Source: an uncultured bacterium
Lineage (GTDB): Bacteria; Cyanobacteriota; Vampirovibrionia; Gastranaerophilales; Gastranaerophilaceae
Reading direction: 5' to 3'
Length of the DNA: 8,727 bases
Assembly: GCA_945910925.1 (NCBI GenBank)
Contig: CAMDZX010000076.1
Coordinates: 1 to 8,727 of the forward strand
The position numbers and the translations under genes are program-made. The notes beneath the pieces are model-generated. The model searched no databases, was not told where the DNA came from, and saw only the letters and a program-made list of their open reading frames with translations. Positions 1 to 7,103 of the stretch are shown here, one piece after another. Numbering within the stretch: position 1 is the first letter of the stretch; each line of letters begins with the position of its first letter.

Positions 1-1
1 T

Positions 2-85
2 ACGCTATTTCTCGTCAAAAATCAACCATTTGTTGTGACAGAGCCTTATAAAAATATATTTGAATTCAAATATTGTGAGTGGTAA
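2..85 (+). CDS. Possible 3' end of an unidentified upstream gene
   Basis: One frame is open from the left edge for 27 codons and ends in TAA at 83-85. The other two forward frames close at 38 and 51. The peptide ends in ...KNIFEFKYCEW and has a mixed hydrophobic/charged composition like a real protein C-terminus, but it is too short to identify. If real, it ends 41 nt before the metal transporter and could be co-transcribed with it. It runs through the 18-bp palindrome at 56-73. It could be a chance open frame. Confidence 0.4.
   Translation, partial: TLFLVKNQPFVVTEPYKNIFEFKYCEW
56..73. promoter_or_regulatory. 18-bp perfect palindrome upstream of ZIP transporter
   Basis: ATATTTGAATTCAAATAT reads identically on both strands. 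It ends 53 bp before the transporter ATG and just before a weak promoter-like pair (TTGTGA at 73-78, TTAAAT at 97-102, 18-bp spacer). Its size and symmetry suit a dimeric repressor operator, such as a metal sensor of the Fur or DtxR type, but the sequence matches none of the consensus boxes I know. It may alternatively lie inside the 3' end of the upstream gene and have no regulatory role. Confidence 0.35.
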
Positions 86-126
86 ACTTTTAGCTGTTAA
101 ATAATTAAAACAGAGAGAAGGACAGT

Positions 127-966
127 ATGGAACAATTAATCACTCTTATAAAAGTTACTGCACTTGCAGGCATGGGCGGAACGGGTCTTGGCGGAATAAT
201 AGGTGCATTGTTTAAAAGAGATTCCGTAAAAACAGTCAGTTTACTTCTTAGTTTTGCTGCTGGAGTTATGATTTCTATTGTATGTTTTGACCTTATCGTA
301 AGCTCTATTAATACAGGTACAAGTGTTTTTATAGTATCTTTAGGTATATGTTTGGGTGTTGTAATGGTCTACCTTCTCAATCTTTTTATAGATAGGGCTA
401 CTAACCCTGAGGTTAAGCATATCGGTAAAAACCACCCGTCGACAGCAGATAATTTGGACGAAATCATCCACAGTAACCATTTGTCTGTACACCTCAAAAA
501 AAAGGATACAAAGTTGTCATTGTTTATTGCGGGGTTGATTATGGCGTCTGCAATCGCTCTACACAACCTGCCTGAAGGTATGACAATCGGTGCATCTTTT
601 GCAAATAATAAAGGTATAATGGAGGGTTCTGCCCTTATCCTTGCAATATTAATCGGGTTACATAATATCCCTGAGGGTATGGCAATTTCTGTTCCGTTAA
701 TTAACGGCGGTGTACAAAGAAGAAAAGCAATATTAATCACGGCGCTAAGCGGCACTCCTACTATCATAGGTGCACTTTTAGGGTATTTTATCGGAGATAT
801 TGGAGCTTTGGGACTCGCTATCAGCTTGAGTTTTGCATCCGGTGCAATGCTTTATGTTACATTCGGAGAGATTATACCTCAATCAATATTGATGTATAGA
901 AGTAAACTCCCTGCGTTCTTTGTCATTATAGGAATGATGCTCGGATTAATCATTATTTATCATTAA
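127..966 (+). CDS. ZIP-family divalent metal transporter
   Basis: Inner-membrane carrier expected to take Zn2+ and possibly Fe2+ or Mn2+ into the cytoplasm. The 279 residues form about eight membrane segments (roughly 5-28, 37-57, 66-88, 130-152, 166-189, 201-222, 226-248, 262-278). The fourth and fifth carry the two ZIP signatures, HNLPEG (146-151) and HNIPEG (179-184), whose His, Asn and Glu line the metal site. GEIIP (247-251) follows in a later helix. The loop between segments 3 and 4 is rich in His (98, 103, 115, 118, 122), as is usual in this family. Length is close to ZupT/GufA-type members; the substrate cannot be told from sequence. An SD sequence (GAGAAGGA, 115-122) lies 4 nt before the ATG. 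Its last 21 bp overlap the end of the convergent histidine kinase gene. Confidence 0.93.
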   Translation: MEQLITLIKVTALAGMGGTGLGGIIGALFKRDSVKTVSLLLSFAAGVMISIVCFDLIVSSINTGTSVFIVSLGICLGVVMVYLLNLFIDRATNPEVKHIGKNHPSTADNLDEIIHSNHLSVHLKKKDTKLSLFIAGLIMASAIALHNLPEGMTIGASFANNKGIMEGSALILAILIGLHNIPEGMAISVPLINGGVQRRKAILITALSGTPTIIGALLGYFIGDIGALGLAISLSFASGAMLYVTFGEIIPQSILMYRSKLPAFFVIIGMMLGLIIIYH

Positions 967-2235
967 TTGTGATTTGTCGGATTGAGTTTTTGGAATAGAA
1001 AAACCAAAAGTAGATGTTTCATTTACTTGGTCGCTTGATGCGTGAATTTCTCCACCGTGTGCATCTATAATTTGTTTTGACAAATAAAGCCCGAGTCCTG
1101 TTCCCGTTTTTCTGAATTTTGCATTCTTTTTTTGTTTAAACTTGGCAAAGACATCAGACAAAGCATCATCCGAGATATAACTGCTTTTGTTCACTATATC
1201 AAACAGAATACCCGAAGAATCATTGGTATCTTTGATATAAATATCAATATCAGAATCAAAATAACCGTATGAGTTTGCATTGGATAACAAATTCAATATT
1301 ACACGTTTTATTTGGAACTTATCTGCCTCTATGGTTGTTGATGATGCGGACGAATGAATTTTTACAATCTGTTTTTTGTCTAACAACAAGTTTGACATTT
1401 GACCGATTGTTTCATTGAGCAATTCTTCTAAATCAAACTTATCCAACTTGATTTTTATACTCCCGTTGTCATAAAGATACGTATCTAAAATTGTGAATAT
1501 CAAATCAGACATATAGTTACAAGAACCTTTAATCTGTTTTAAGATATCACGCTGAGGAGTGTTTAATTCTCCAAAATAGTTATTTAATAACAAATCTAAC
1601 GCGTTTATCTGTGCCAGTGTAGGAGTTTTAAGGTCATGTGTCATTGTCGCCACAAATGTGGTCTTACGTTCATCAAGTTCTTTTTCTTCATCAATATTTT
1701 CAAAAATTACTACAATATTTGTAACCTGATGGAATCTGTTAAAAACAGGAGCTTTTGTAATACGATACCAATGTCCTTCAGGTTGGTTTATTACCTGAAC
1801 AAATTTTTCTGTTCTTATTGGGAGTTTAGTTTCAATAATTTTTCTATCATCTTCTTCATGGATTTCAAAATTTTCGTACAAATCTTTAGTTGAAAGTCCT
1901 ACAATTTCTTCAGGGCGAAGCCCGATTAAATCAGCATGTTTGTTGTTTGACAAACGAATTCTTCCGTCAAGTTCTTTCAAGTACATAACAATAGAGGTAC
2001 TATTAATAATTGTCGACATCAACATATGTTGAGCCGCAATTTTGTCCTCTAATTCTTTTGCTTCAAGCATACTCAAGTAACGGATTATCAAACTGCTTAT
2101 AATAACAAACACCGTAATCCCCAGGGCATCTATCGGACATACGGTTACACGCGGAAGTATAGTCGGTGTAACCAGAATATAATACAAGATTACAGACGAA
2201 ATAAACAGTATCAGTATCTTTTTTCTGTCCAACAT
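946..2235 (-). CDS. Membrane-anchored PAS sensor histidine kinase (orphan)
   Basis: Two-component sensor kinase of 429 residues. Two N-terminal membrane helices (about 6-23 and 36-52) are separated by only about 12 residues, so there is no real external sensing domain. Sensing is more likely in the membrane or in the cytoplasmic PAS domain (about 69-185). The dimerisation/phospho-acceptor helix has H200 in HDLKTP. The ATP-binding domain has an N box around N319 (NLLSNA) and a glycine box GTGLGLYL (378-385), then DAHGG (391-395). The usual DxGxG G1 box is replaced by IVNKSS (347-352). The ATG is preceded by AAGAAGG, 9 nt away. A close paralogue lies at 2761-4281; no response regulator is present, so the phosphotransfer partner is unknown. 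The gene overlaps the convergent transporter by 21 bp. Confidence 0.93.
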   Translation of the reverse strand: MLDRKKILILFISSVILYYILVTPTILPRVTVCPIDALGITVFVIISSLIIRYLSMLEAKELEDKIAAQHMLMSTIINSTSIVMYLKELDGRIRLSNNKHADLIGLRPEEIVGLSTKDLYENFEIHEEDDRKIIETKLPIRTEKFVQVINQPEGHWYRITKAPVFNRFHQVTNIVVIFENIDEEKELDERKTTFVATMTHDLKTPTLAQINALDLLLNNYFGELNTPQRDILKQIKGSCNYMSDLIFTILDTYLYDNGSIKIKLDKFDLEELLNETIGQMSNLLLDKKQIVKIHSSASSTTIEADKFQIKRVILNLLSNANSYGYFDSDIDIYIKDTNDSSGILFDIVNKSSYISDDALSDVFAKFKQKKNAKFRKTGTGLGLYLSKQIIDAHGGEIHASSDQVNETSTFGFSIPKTQSDKSQLMINND

Positions 2236-2263
2236 ATATTATAACCTTCTTAATCCACTATAT

Positions 2264-2293
2264 ATTATAGCAATAATACACAAAATATTTTAA
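2264..2293 (-). promoter_or_regulatory. Candidate promoter of membrane histidine kinase
   Basis: Read on the minus strand, TTAAAA (2293-2288) and a perfect TATAAT (2269-2264) are separated by 18 bp. The start would fall near 2257, giving a leader of about 22 nt that contains the AAGAAGG ribosome site. The -10 box is good and the -35 box is weak; the surroundings are very AT-rich, so chance matches are easy. Confidence 0.35.
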
Positions 2294-2400
2294 ATATTAT
2301 ATAGCCAAAAGACTATATTTTATCATATTTACAATTTTTAATATAATAATTATTTTAAAATTCAAGAATAGCAAGGGTTCTAGTATATTGACTCAAGTAT

Positions 2401-2429
2401 TTAACCTGTAATAACCGTAAATATATAGT
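2401..2429 (+). promoter_or_regulatory. Candidate distal promoter for XRE regulator
   Basis: TTAACC (2401-2406) and TATAGT (2424-2429) have a 17-bp spacer and would give a leader of about 90 nt. It competes with the proximal -10-like box at 2511-2516. An SD-like GAGGAG at 2481-2486 lies too far (40 nt) from the ATG to serve it. Weak evidence in AT-rich DNA. Confidence 0.2.
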
Positions 2430-2510
2430 TACAAAAATTAACAATTAAATAACAGTTATCAGCAATAAAATATTAGCCATGAGGAGTTAGAAATAAAAAT
2501 ATACGAAATT

Positions 2511-2516
2511 TATAAT
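2511..2516 (+). promoter_or_regulatory. Perfect -10 box just upstream of XRE regulator ATG
   Basis: TATAAT ends 10 nt before the ATG of the small regulator, so transcription would start about 2523 and leave a leader of only about 4 nt. No SD sequence fits the ATG and an in-frame TAA at 2494-2496 rules out a distant upstream start. A second TATAAT (2523-2528) overlaps the start codon itself. The -35 region is poor (TTAGAA at 2487-2492). Confidence 0.35.
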
Positions 2517-2526
2517 ACTTAGTATA

Positions 2527-2751
2527 ATGGGTTCCAATCAAGATGTAGCAAAAAAATTTGGAGCAAAACTTGCATACATAAGAAAAAGCAAAAAGCTCTC
2601 ACAAATAAAACTTGCCGAAATGGTCGATATGAATTTTAATTATATCGGACAAATAGAACGTGGCGAAGCAAACGTTACCATGAAAACGATGATTGCTATT
2701 GCGAACGCTTTGGATGTTGAATTAAAAACGTTATTTGATTTTACGTTTTGA
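2527..2751 (+). CDS. Small XRE/Cro-C1-type helix-turn-helix regulator
   Basis: A 74-residue protein that is almost entirely one five-helix XRE DNA-binding domain (about 10-70). The helix-turn-helix is SQIKLAEMVDMNFNYIGQIERG, residues 25-46, and the family signature IERGEANVT follows the recognition helix. The final hydrophobic helix (IANALDVELKTLF) is the usual dimerisation and core end. There is no ligand or multimerisation domain. The size resembles SinR-like repressors and controller proteins of restriction systems, but no restriction genes are near. It probably binds DNA as a homodimer, perhaps including its own promoter. It stands alone between two minus-strand histidine kinase genes and ends 9 bp before the convergent one. 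It lacks an SD sequence. Confidence 0.9.
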   Translation: MGSNQDVAKKFGAKLAYIRKSKKLSQIKLAEMVDMNFNYIGQIERGEANVTMKTMIAIANALDVELKTLFDFTF

Positions 2752-2752
2752 T

Positions 2753-2779
2753 AAATAAAACTACCAAATAATTTTATTT
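2753..2779. terminator. Possible bidirectional terminator between convergent genes
   Basis: AAATAAAA (2753-2760) and TTTTATTT (2772-2779) form an 8-bp inverted repeat with an 11-nt loop. It spans the junction between the XRE gene end and the kinase gene end, with T-rich sequence on each side. The stem is all A/T, so the hairpin is weak. Confidence 0.3.
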
Positions 2780-4281
2780 TTCCCCGATTTTGTGCTACGT
2801 GGTAATGTAATCGTGAATTGGTTTGAGGTATCGTTTGTTTCTAATGAAATTGTTCCGCCGTGTGCATCTATAATTTTTTTGGTAAGATACATTCCGAGTC
2901 CGAATTGTATAGTTCCTTTCGGAATTACACCTGCGCCGGAAGTATATTTTTCAAAAATATGATTTTTTGTATGTTCATCAATCGGTAAACTTGTGTTTTT
3001 AAATTCTAAAGCAATATTATCATTATCGGTTTTGAGAGTTATCATAAAATCAGTATTTTCAAACACATAATTAATACCATTATTTAACAAATTGGATATT
3101 GCCCTGCGAAGTTGGATAGCATCAATCTTGATAATTTTCTCATTTTGTTTTAATGAGGAATGTTGAATCAAGCTTATTTTACGGTTTTCTGCCAGAGCCA
3201 TATTCTCTTTTATACAGGTGGTAATCAAATCCTCTATGTTGGTTTTTGTCTTTTTAAGTTTTACGTTTCCGTTGTCATATTTGTACGTATTTATCAGGGT
3301 ATAGAGCATTTCTTTCATGTAATTGGCAGATTCCATAGTAATTTCAAGCATTTCTTTTTGAGTATCGTTTAGTGTGCCAAAACTGCCTTTATAGAATAAA
3401 TTCATGAAATTAATCTGCGCAAGTAAAGGATTTTTTAAATCATGCACCAGAGTTGCTATAAACAAATCTTTTTGGTTTTCGAGAGTTTTTTGCATATCAA
3501 TGTTTTGTGCGATAGTAACTAAACCATCGACCGTATTGTCTTTTTTGATTATCGGGGCTTTCAAAATATTATACCAATGCAGTTTACCGTCATAATCCAA
3601 TGCCGGCTTTTCTTTATTAAGAATTTCTTTGTTGTCCAGTACATAGCAATCTTCTTCATAAGTATTTGCGGATGCTTTTTGCATATCAATACGAACATCT
3701 TTTGCATAAGGGTCAATCCCTAAATTTACAAACCTTTTTGCATTTTTTGAGCCGATTATGTAGTTTAAATCCTTATCTTTCATATAAACCAACATTGGTA
3801 GATGTTCAAGTAATGTATTTAACTGGTTATTTTTACGCAAAATTTCATTTTTTAGATTTTCTTCATCCGTTATATCTTCAGATATTGACAGAATAAAATC
3901 TACTTTTCCGTCTTTAATTATCGGAGTAGAGGTTTGTTGAACAATTCTTAGTGATGATTTGGTTGTAATTTTAAAGGAATAACGTTTTGGAACTTTTGAT
4001 TTTAATACCTCATCAAGTTGTTCTTTTACAAAATACAAATTGTTTTCCGGAATTACTTCATAAATACTTTTGCCCACTACATTTTTACGTGATCTTATCC
4101 CGAAGTGTTTTAAGAAGGATTTGTTGCAGTCGACATAGCGATAGTTTAAATCTTTTATACTTATTATTTCGTGGCAATGTTCTAATAATGCGTTAATTAA
4201 GGGTGTGTTAATTCTGTCTTTTTGCTTTTCTTTTGACACATTAAGCCTCGTTGTTTTCCATAACTTTTTCATCTGAGACAA
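2761..4281 (-). CDS. Soluble double-PAS sensor histidine kinase (orphan)
   Basis: A cytoplasmic sensor kinase, 506 residues as written, with no membrane segment. PAS1 is at about 28-138 and PAS2 at about 152-266. The phospho-acceptor helix has H280 in HDLKNP. The ATP-binding domain has its N box at N401 (NLLNNG), a glycine box FGLGMYL (460-466) and DAHGG (472-476). The G1 box is replaced by FKNTSLPI (427-434), as in the paralogous kinase at 946-2235. From HWY (235-237) through YDNG (335-338) the two proteins align without gaps. The start is uncertain. The first possible codon is TTG (4281, just after a stop); ATG at 4272 (residue 4) and GTG at 4239 (residue 15) are alternatives. Only the GTG has an SD-like GAGG (4246-4249, 6 nt away). 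No response regulator is adjacent. Confidence 0.92.
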   Translation of the reverse strand: MSQMKKLWKTTRLNVSKEKQKDRINTPLINALLEHCHEIISIKDLNYRYVDCNKSFLKHFGIRSRKNVVGKSIYEVIPENNLYFVKEQLDEVLKSKVPKRYSFKITTKSSLRIVQQTSTPIIKDGKVDFILSISEDITDEENLKNEILRKNNQLNTLLEHLPMLVYMKDKDLNYIIGSKNAKRFVNLGIDPYAKDVRIDMQKASANTYEEDCYVLDNKEILNKEKPALDYDGKLHWYNILKAPIIKKDNTVDGLVTIAQNIDMQKTLENQKDLFIATLVHDLKNPLLAQINFMNLFYKGSFGTLNDTQKEMLEITMESANYMKEMLYTLINTYKYDNGNVKLKKTKTNIEDLITTCIKENMALAENRKISLIQHSSLKQNEKIIKIDAIQLRRAISNLLNNGINYVFENTDFMITLKTDNDNIALEFKNTSLPIDEHTKNHIFEKYTSGAGVIPKGTIQFGLGMYLTKKIIDAHGGTISLETNDTSNQFTITLPRSTKSGKNKIIW

Positions 4282-4410
4282 ACATCATGGAAAGTTTATA
4301 ACATATTTATAATACAATCAATAATCAGGCTATAAAGATAACCTGAGTGTACTACGACTTTTTTACAAAAGTTAAAAATTTTAACACATTTGCAGTTTTA
4401 TAATTTAAAT

Positions 4411-5811
4411 TTATAGTGAACCAAACGCATCACTGCGAGCATCCATTAATTTGTGCCAGTATTTTGGCTCAATATGCATTTTACTAACTTTTAACGCAAG
4501 AAGTACATCATTATGGTTAGGTACTTTTCCCTTGCTTGCATCTCTATAAATACTGTTCCAGTAATTTATTCTAGCTATTTGAGTTTGTTCGGATGTTTTA
4601 CGCTTAATTTGAGATACTTTGTTATAATACCTTCTGACAATCGGATTATACGCAATATTTTCTAAATCAGGCAAAGACTTAATTCCACCGTAATCAATTA
4701 TTCTTCCTGCAATAGTGTTGTTTTTGTTCGCTTCAATATCATCATGATATTGTCCAAGTTTATACAAATTAACTTTATGGGTTTGTTTTGGTAGAGTACT
4801 ATCGGCAAATTCGGTTAAACCTACATTATGTTTTAAATTCAAATAATGTATAGGAATAAAATTAGAAGTATCCAGAGGTGCTCCTGCTGCATTTTTTATA
4901 AATTGTGTAAGATTTGTTTCTGCCTCAATACCGTTATTTTTAAATTCTTCCGTCATTCTGTTATGAACAATTACTTTAAATTTATCCGTTCCGTGATGAT
5001 TTTTAATGGAATCATACATTTTTAAAATAACGCTGCGATACTGTTCTTTTTGTTCCGGCGGAATTATTTTTGCGGAAGCATTATTAATAATATTATCTGC
5101 TATTTTTTGATAAGGTTTTTCTTTAATTTCTGAGTAGTATTTTTGTATAATTTCAATAATTTTATCAAACTGTTGTTTGTACACGGCTTTGTCTTTAAAA
5201 CTTAACAAAACTTTTGGATGAATAATTTGTTCATCATCTTTGTTTAAAATCTCAAGTTTAAACCCGTTTTTAAACTTACCCTGATCAATATAGCTCAATT
5301 TTACTTTATCATCAGGCTTTATTATACCCAGTTCTTTAAATCTTGAATCAATGTATTTGCCGGCAGTGTTTGAAACTTCCGTTAAATATTCCTTCGGCGG
5401 TAAAAATCTTGTTCTTATTTGGTTAAATATTCTCGGAATTCTACTTGGTTGAAACTCAATCTTAGCAAGTTTTGGCAAAAACGGATTTATCAAATTTTTA
5501 GGATTTATATTATCTGCTATTTCAAGTTTTTTAAGCTCAATATTTGATAGTATTGCATTCGCATTGTGTAATGTATCCTTTACACCCTCTATTTTTTGGG
5601 CAATCTCTGTTTTAGGTCTGTTTAATCCTATCAGGTTCAAAATATCCTTCGGAAGTGTTCCGACACTCCCGTTTTCGCGTGTAAAAATATCGGGAAGTTG
5701 TTCTAAAAATTTAGTATTAGAATACAACCTTTTTTTCATAATATGATTTATACCCGTAAATTTAGGGCTGACATTAGGGGTATTCGTTTGTATATTTGAA
5801 TTGATATCCAT
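4411..5811 (-). CDS. Protein of unknown function with kinase-like motifs
   Basis: I do not recognise this 466-residue protein. It has no signal peptide or membrane helix. It is rich in Lys, Asn and Ile and mostly predicted helical, with a proline-rich stretch at about 109-140. The first 20 residues are polar and disordered, ending in SPKFTG. Near the C-terminus three short motifs occur in the order of a protein-kinase fold: TEFAD (333-337, hinge-like), HDDIEAN (356-362, like HxDxxxxN) and IIDYGG (371-376, like DFG). The hinge-to-loop distance is short and no ATP-binding Lys or glycine loop is obvious, so a kinase assignment is only a suggestion. The ATG has a good SD sequence (GGAAGG, 4 nt away). 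It is transcribed alone, divergent from the multi-GntR gene. Stop is TAA at 4411. Confidence 0.85.
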   Translation of the reverse strand: MDINSNIQTNTPNVSPKFTGINHIMKKRLYSNTKFLEQLPDIFTRENGSVGTLPKDILNLIGLNRPKTEIAQKIEGVKDTLHNANAILSNIELKKLEIADNINPKNLINPFLPKLAKIEFQPSRIPRIFNQIRTRFLPPKEYLTEVSNTAGKYIDSRFKELGIIKPDDKVKLSYIDQGKFKNGFKLEILNKDDEQIIHPKVLLSFKDKAVYKQQFDKIIEIIQKYYSEIKEKPYQKIADNIINNASAKIIPPEQKEQYRSVILKMYDSIKNHHGTDKFKVIVHNRMTEEFKNNGIEAETNLTQFIKNAAGAPLDTSNFIPIHYLNLKHNVGLTEFADSTLPKQTHKVNLYKLGQYHDDIEANKNNTIAGRIIDYGGIKSLPDLENIAYNPIVRRYYNKVSQIKRKTSEQTQIARINYWNSIYRDASKGKVPNHNDVLLALKVSKMHIEPKYWHKLMDARSDAFGSL

Positions 5812-5988
5812 AACACCTTCCGTTATAGATAAATTGTATAAAAAAATTTTTTGCTGTTTTTATGAAAAATATTAAAAAATATTAAATTGAAGGGAATTTG
5901 CGAGAAAATATTTGTTTTTCTGCATTCTCAAGATATCCTCAAGGTGTAAATTTTTGTAAAATGTATATGTTTGTTTTTATATTTTTAG

Positions 5989-5994
5989 TATACT
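5989..5994 (+). promoter_or_regulatory. -10 box giving a near-leaderless start of multi-GntR gene
   Basis: TATACT ends 8 nt before the ATG at 6003, so transcription would begin within about 2 nt of the start codon. No SD sequence is present, and an in-frame TAA at 5997-5999 shows that ATG 6003 is the first possible start. No convincing -35 box lies at normal spacing. Confidence 0.4.
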
Positions 5995-6002
5995 ATTAAA
6001 AT

Positions 6003-7103
6003 ATGAATTACACTTCTTACAAAAAAAATGAACTTATAAAATTGAAATTTTCGGATATTGACCTGCCGGTTCCTGATTTAAAGAACACGAATAAATCGCA
6101 GGTTATTGCGGATTGGCTTATGATGTGGCTTGATTCAAAAAATCTTGACGGATATTTACTTCCTTCCAAGGCTGAATTTGCATATTCCTTTGGAATAAGT
6201 CTCGGAACAGTACAAAATATATTTAAAATTTTAGAAACAAAGAATTATATATTTTTAAAACAAAAAATCGGTGCTATTATTTCAAAATCAAATGATAAAA
6301 TTATCCGAAAACAAACATCAAAAAGTGATATCGGATACAATAAGATAAAAGAATTTATCCGTTCCTCCGATATGAAAATCGGAGAAAGTTTTCCATCTAA
6401 CAGGCAATTATCACAAATAACCGATATATCTCTCAGCACAATACGAGTTTCGGTAAACAGATTGTTAACGGAAGGGATACTAAAAATTGAGAACAACAGA
6501 GTTATACTCAACAGTTTAGATTTTGAAGTTGAAAAAAATGTATATTTGGAAACACTTGTGGATAAAACAAAACAAGATTTAAAACAGTATATTATACAAA
6601 ATTTTAGAGTCGGAGAGAAACTTCCTGCGAACATAGAACTTGCAAAAAGATTTGATGTCAGTATCAAAACAATTCATAATGCAATTAAGATGTTGGAAAA
6701 AGACGGTATGGTTTTGTGTAAACGAGGCGCATACGGTACAATTGTTACTAATACATCACAAAACCCTCAATTTGAACCTAAAAGAGAAATGTCTATTTTT
6801 GCATCTGCTCAGGAAACTGCATTTTATCATTATCAAAAAACACAGAATAAAATCAAAAAAATAATTCTGGATAATTACGGAATCGGTTCAAAACTGCCTT
6901 CGATAAGAGAATTTTCGCAAGAACTCGATTTGAGTCCGAATACCGTAAGAAAAGCCTTGAATAAACTTGCGCAGGAAGGGATTATTCGTTTTGCAAGAGG
7001 CAGATACGGCGGAACCTTCGTTATAGACATGCCGGATATTGAAGAACAAACTTTCAGATGGTTGGCAGTCAATCCGAGTTATATAAGCAACTCGGCTCAG
7101 TAG
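6003..7103 (+). CDS. Regulator with four tandem GntR-type winged-helix domains
   Basis: This 366-residue protein is built of four successive GntR-type winged helix-turn-helix units, at about 31-94, 112-169, 188-249 and 278-341. Each repeats the family pattern of a LPS-like turn, a helix-turn-helix with S..T(V/I), and a wing. Examples are LPSKAEFAYSFGISLGTV (unit 1), FPSNRQLSQITDISLSTI (2), LPANIELAKRFDVSIKTI (3) and LPSIREFSQELDLSPNTV (4). Unit 4 is closest to consensus, including EGIIRF and GGTFV in the wing; unit 2 has lost the wing glycine. None of the usual GntR C-terminal effector domains (FadR/FCD, UTRA, aminotransferase) is present. Only short linkers and a 25-residue tail remain. A cytoplasmic DNA-binding protein that could contact several half-sites is expected. 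It lies upstream of, and codirectional with, the glf operon. The gene name and target are unknown. Confidence 0.88.
   Translation: MNYTSYKKNELIKLKFSDIDLPVPDLKNTNKSQVIADWLMMWLDSKNLDGYLLPSKAEFAYSFGISLGTVQNIFKILETKNYIFLKQKIGAIISKSNDKIIRKQTSKSDIGYNKIKEFIRSSDMKIGESFPSNRQLSQITDISLSTIRVSVNRLLTEGILKIENNRVILNSLDFEVEKNVYLETLVDKTKQDLKQYIIQNFRVGEKLPANIELAKRFDVSIKTIHNAIKMLEKDGMVLCKRGAYGTIVTNTSQNPQFEPKREMSIFASAQETAFYHYQKTQNKIKKIILDNYGIGSKLPSIREFSQELDLSPNTVRKALNKLAQEGIIRFARGRYGGTFVIDMPDIEEQTFRWLAVNPSYISNSAQ

Noticed and set aside
369..767. 132-codon minus-strand frame inside the transporter gene
   Set aside because: Antisense shadow of a well-supported ZIP transporter; no domain, no SD sequence.
2471..2490. 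Upstream start for the XRE gene at ATGAGGAG
   Set aside because: That ATG reads only three codons before TAG, and an in-frame TAA at 2494-2496 separates this region from the XRE frame.
4325..4346. Stem-loop TCAGG/CCTGA as terminator of the minus-strand unknown gene
   Set aside because: Only 5 bp plus a weak inner stem, and no T-run follows in the minus direction.
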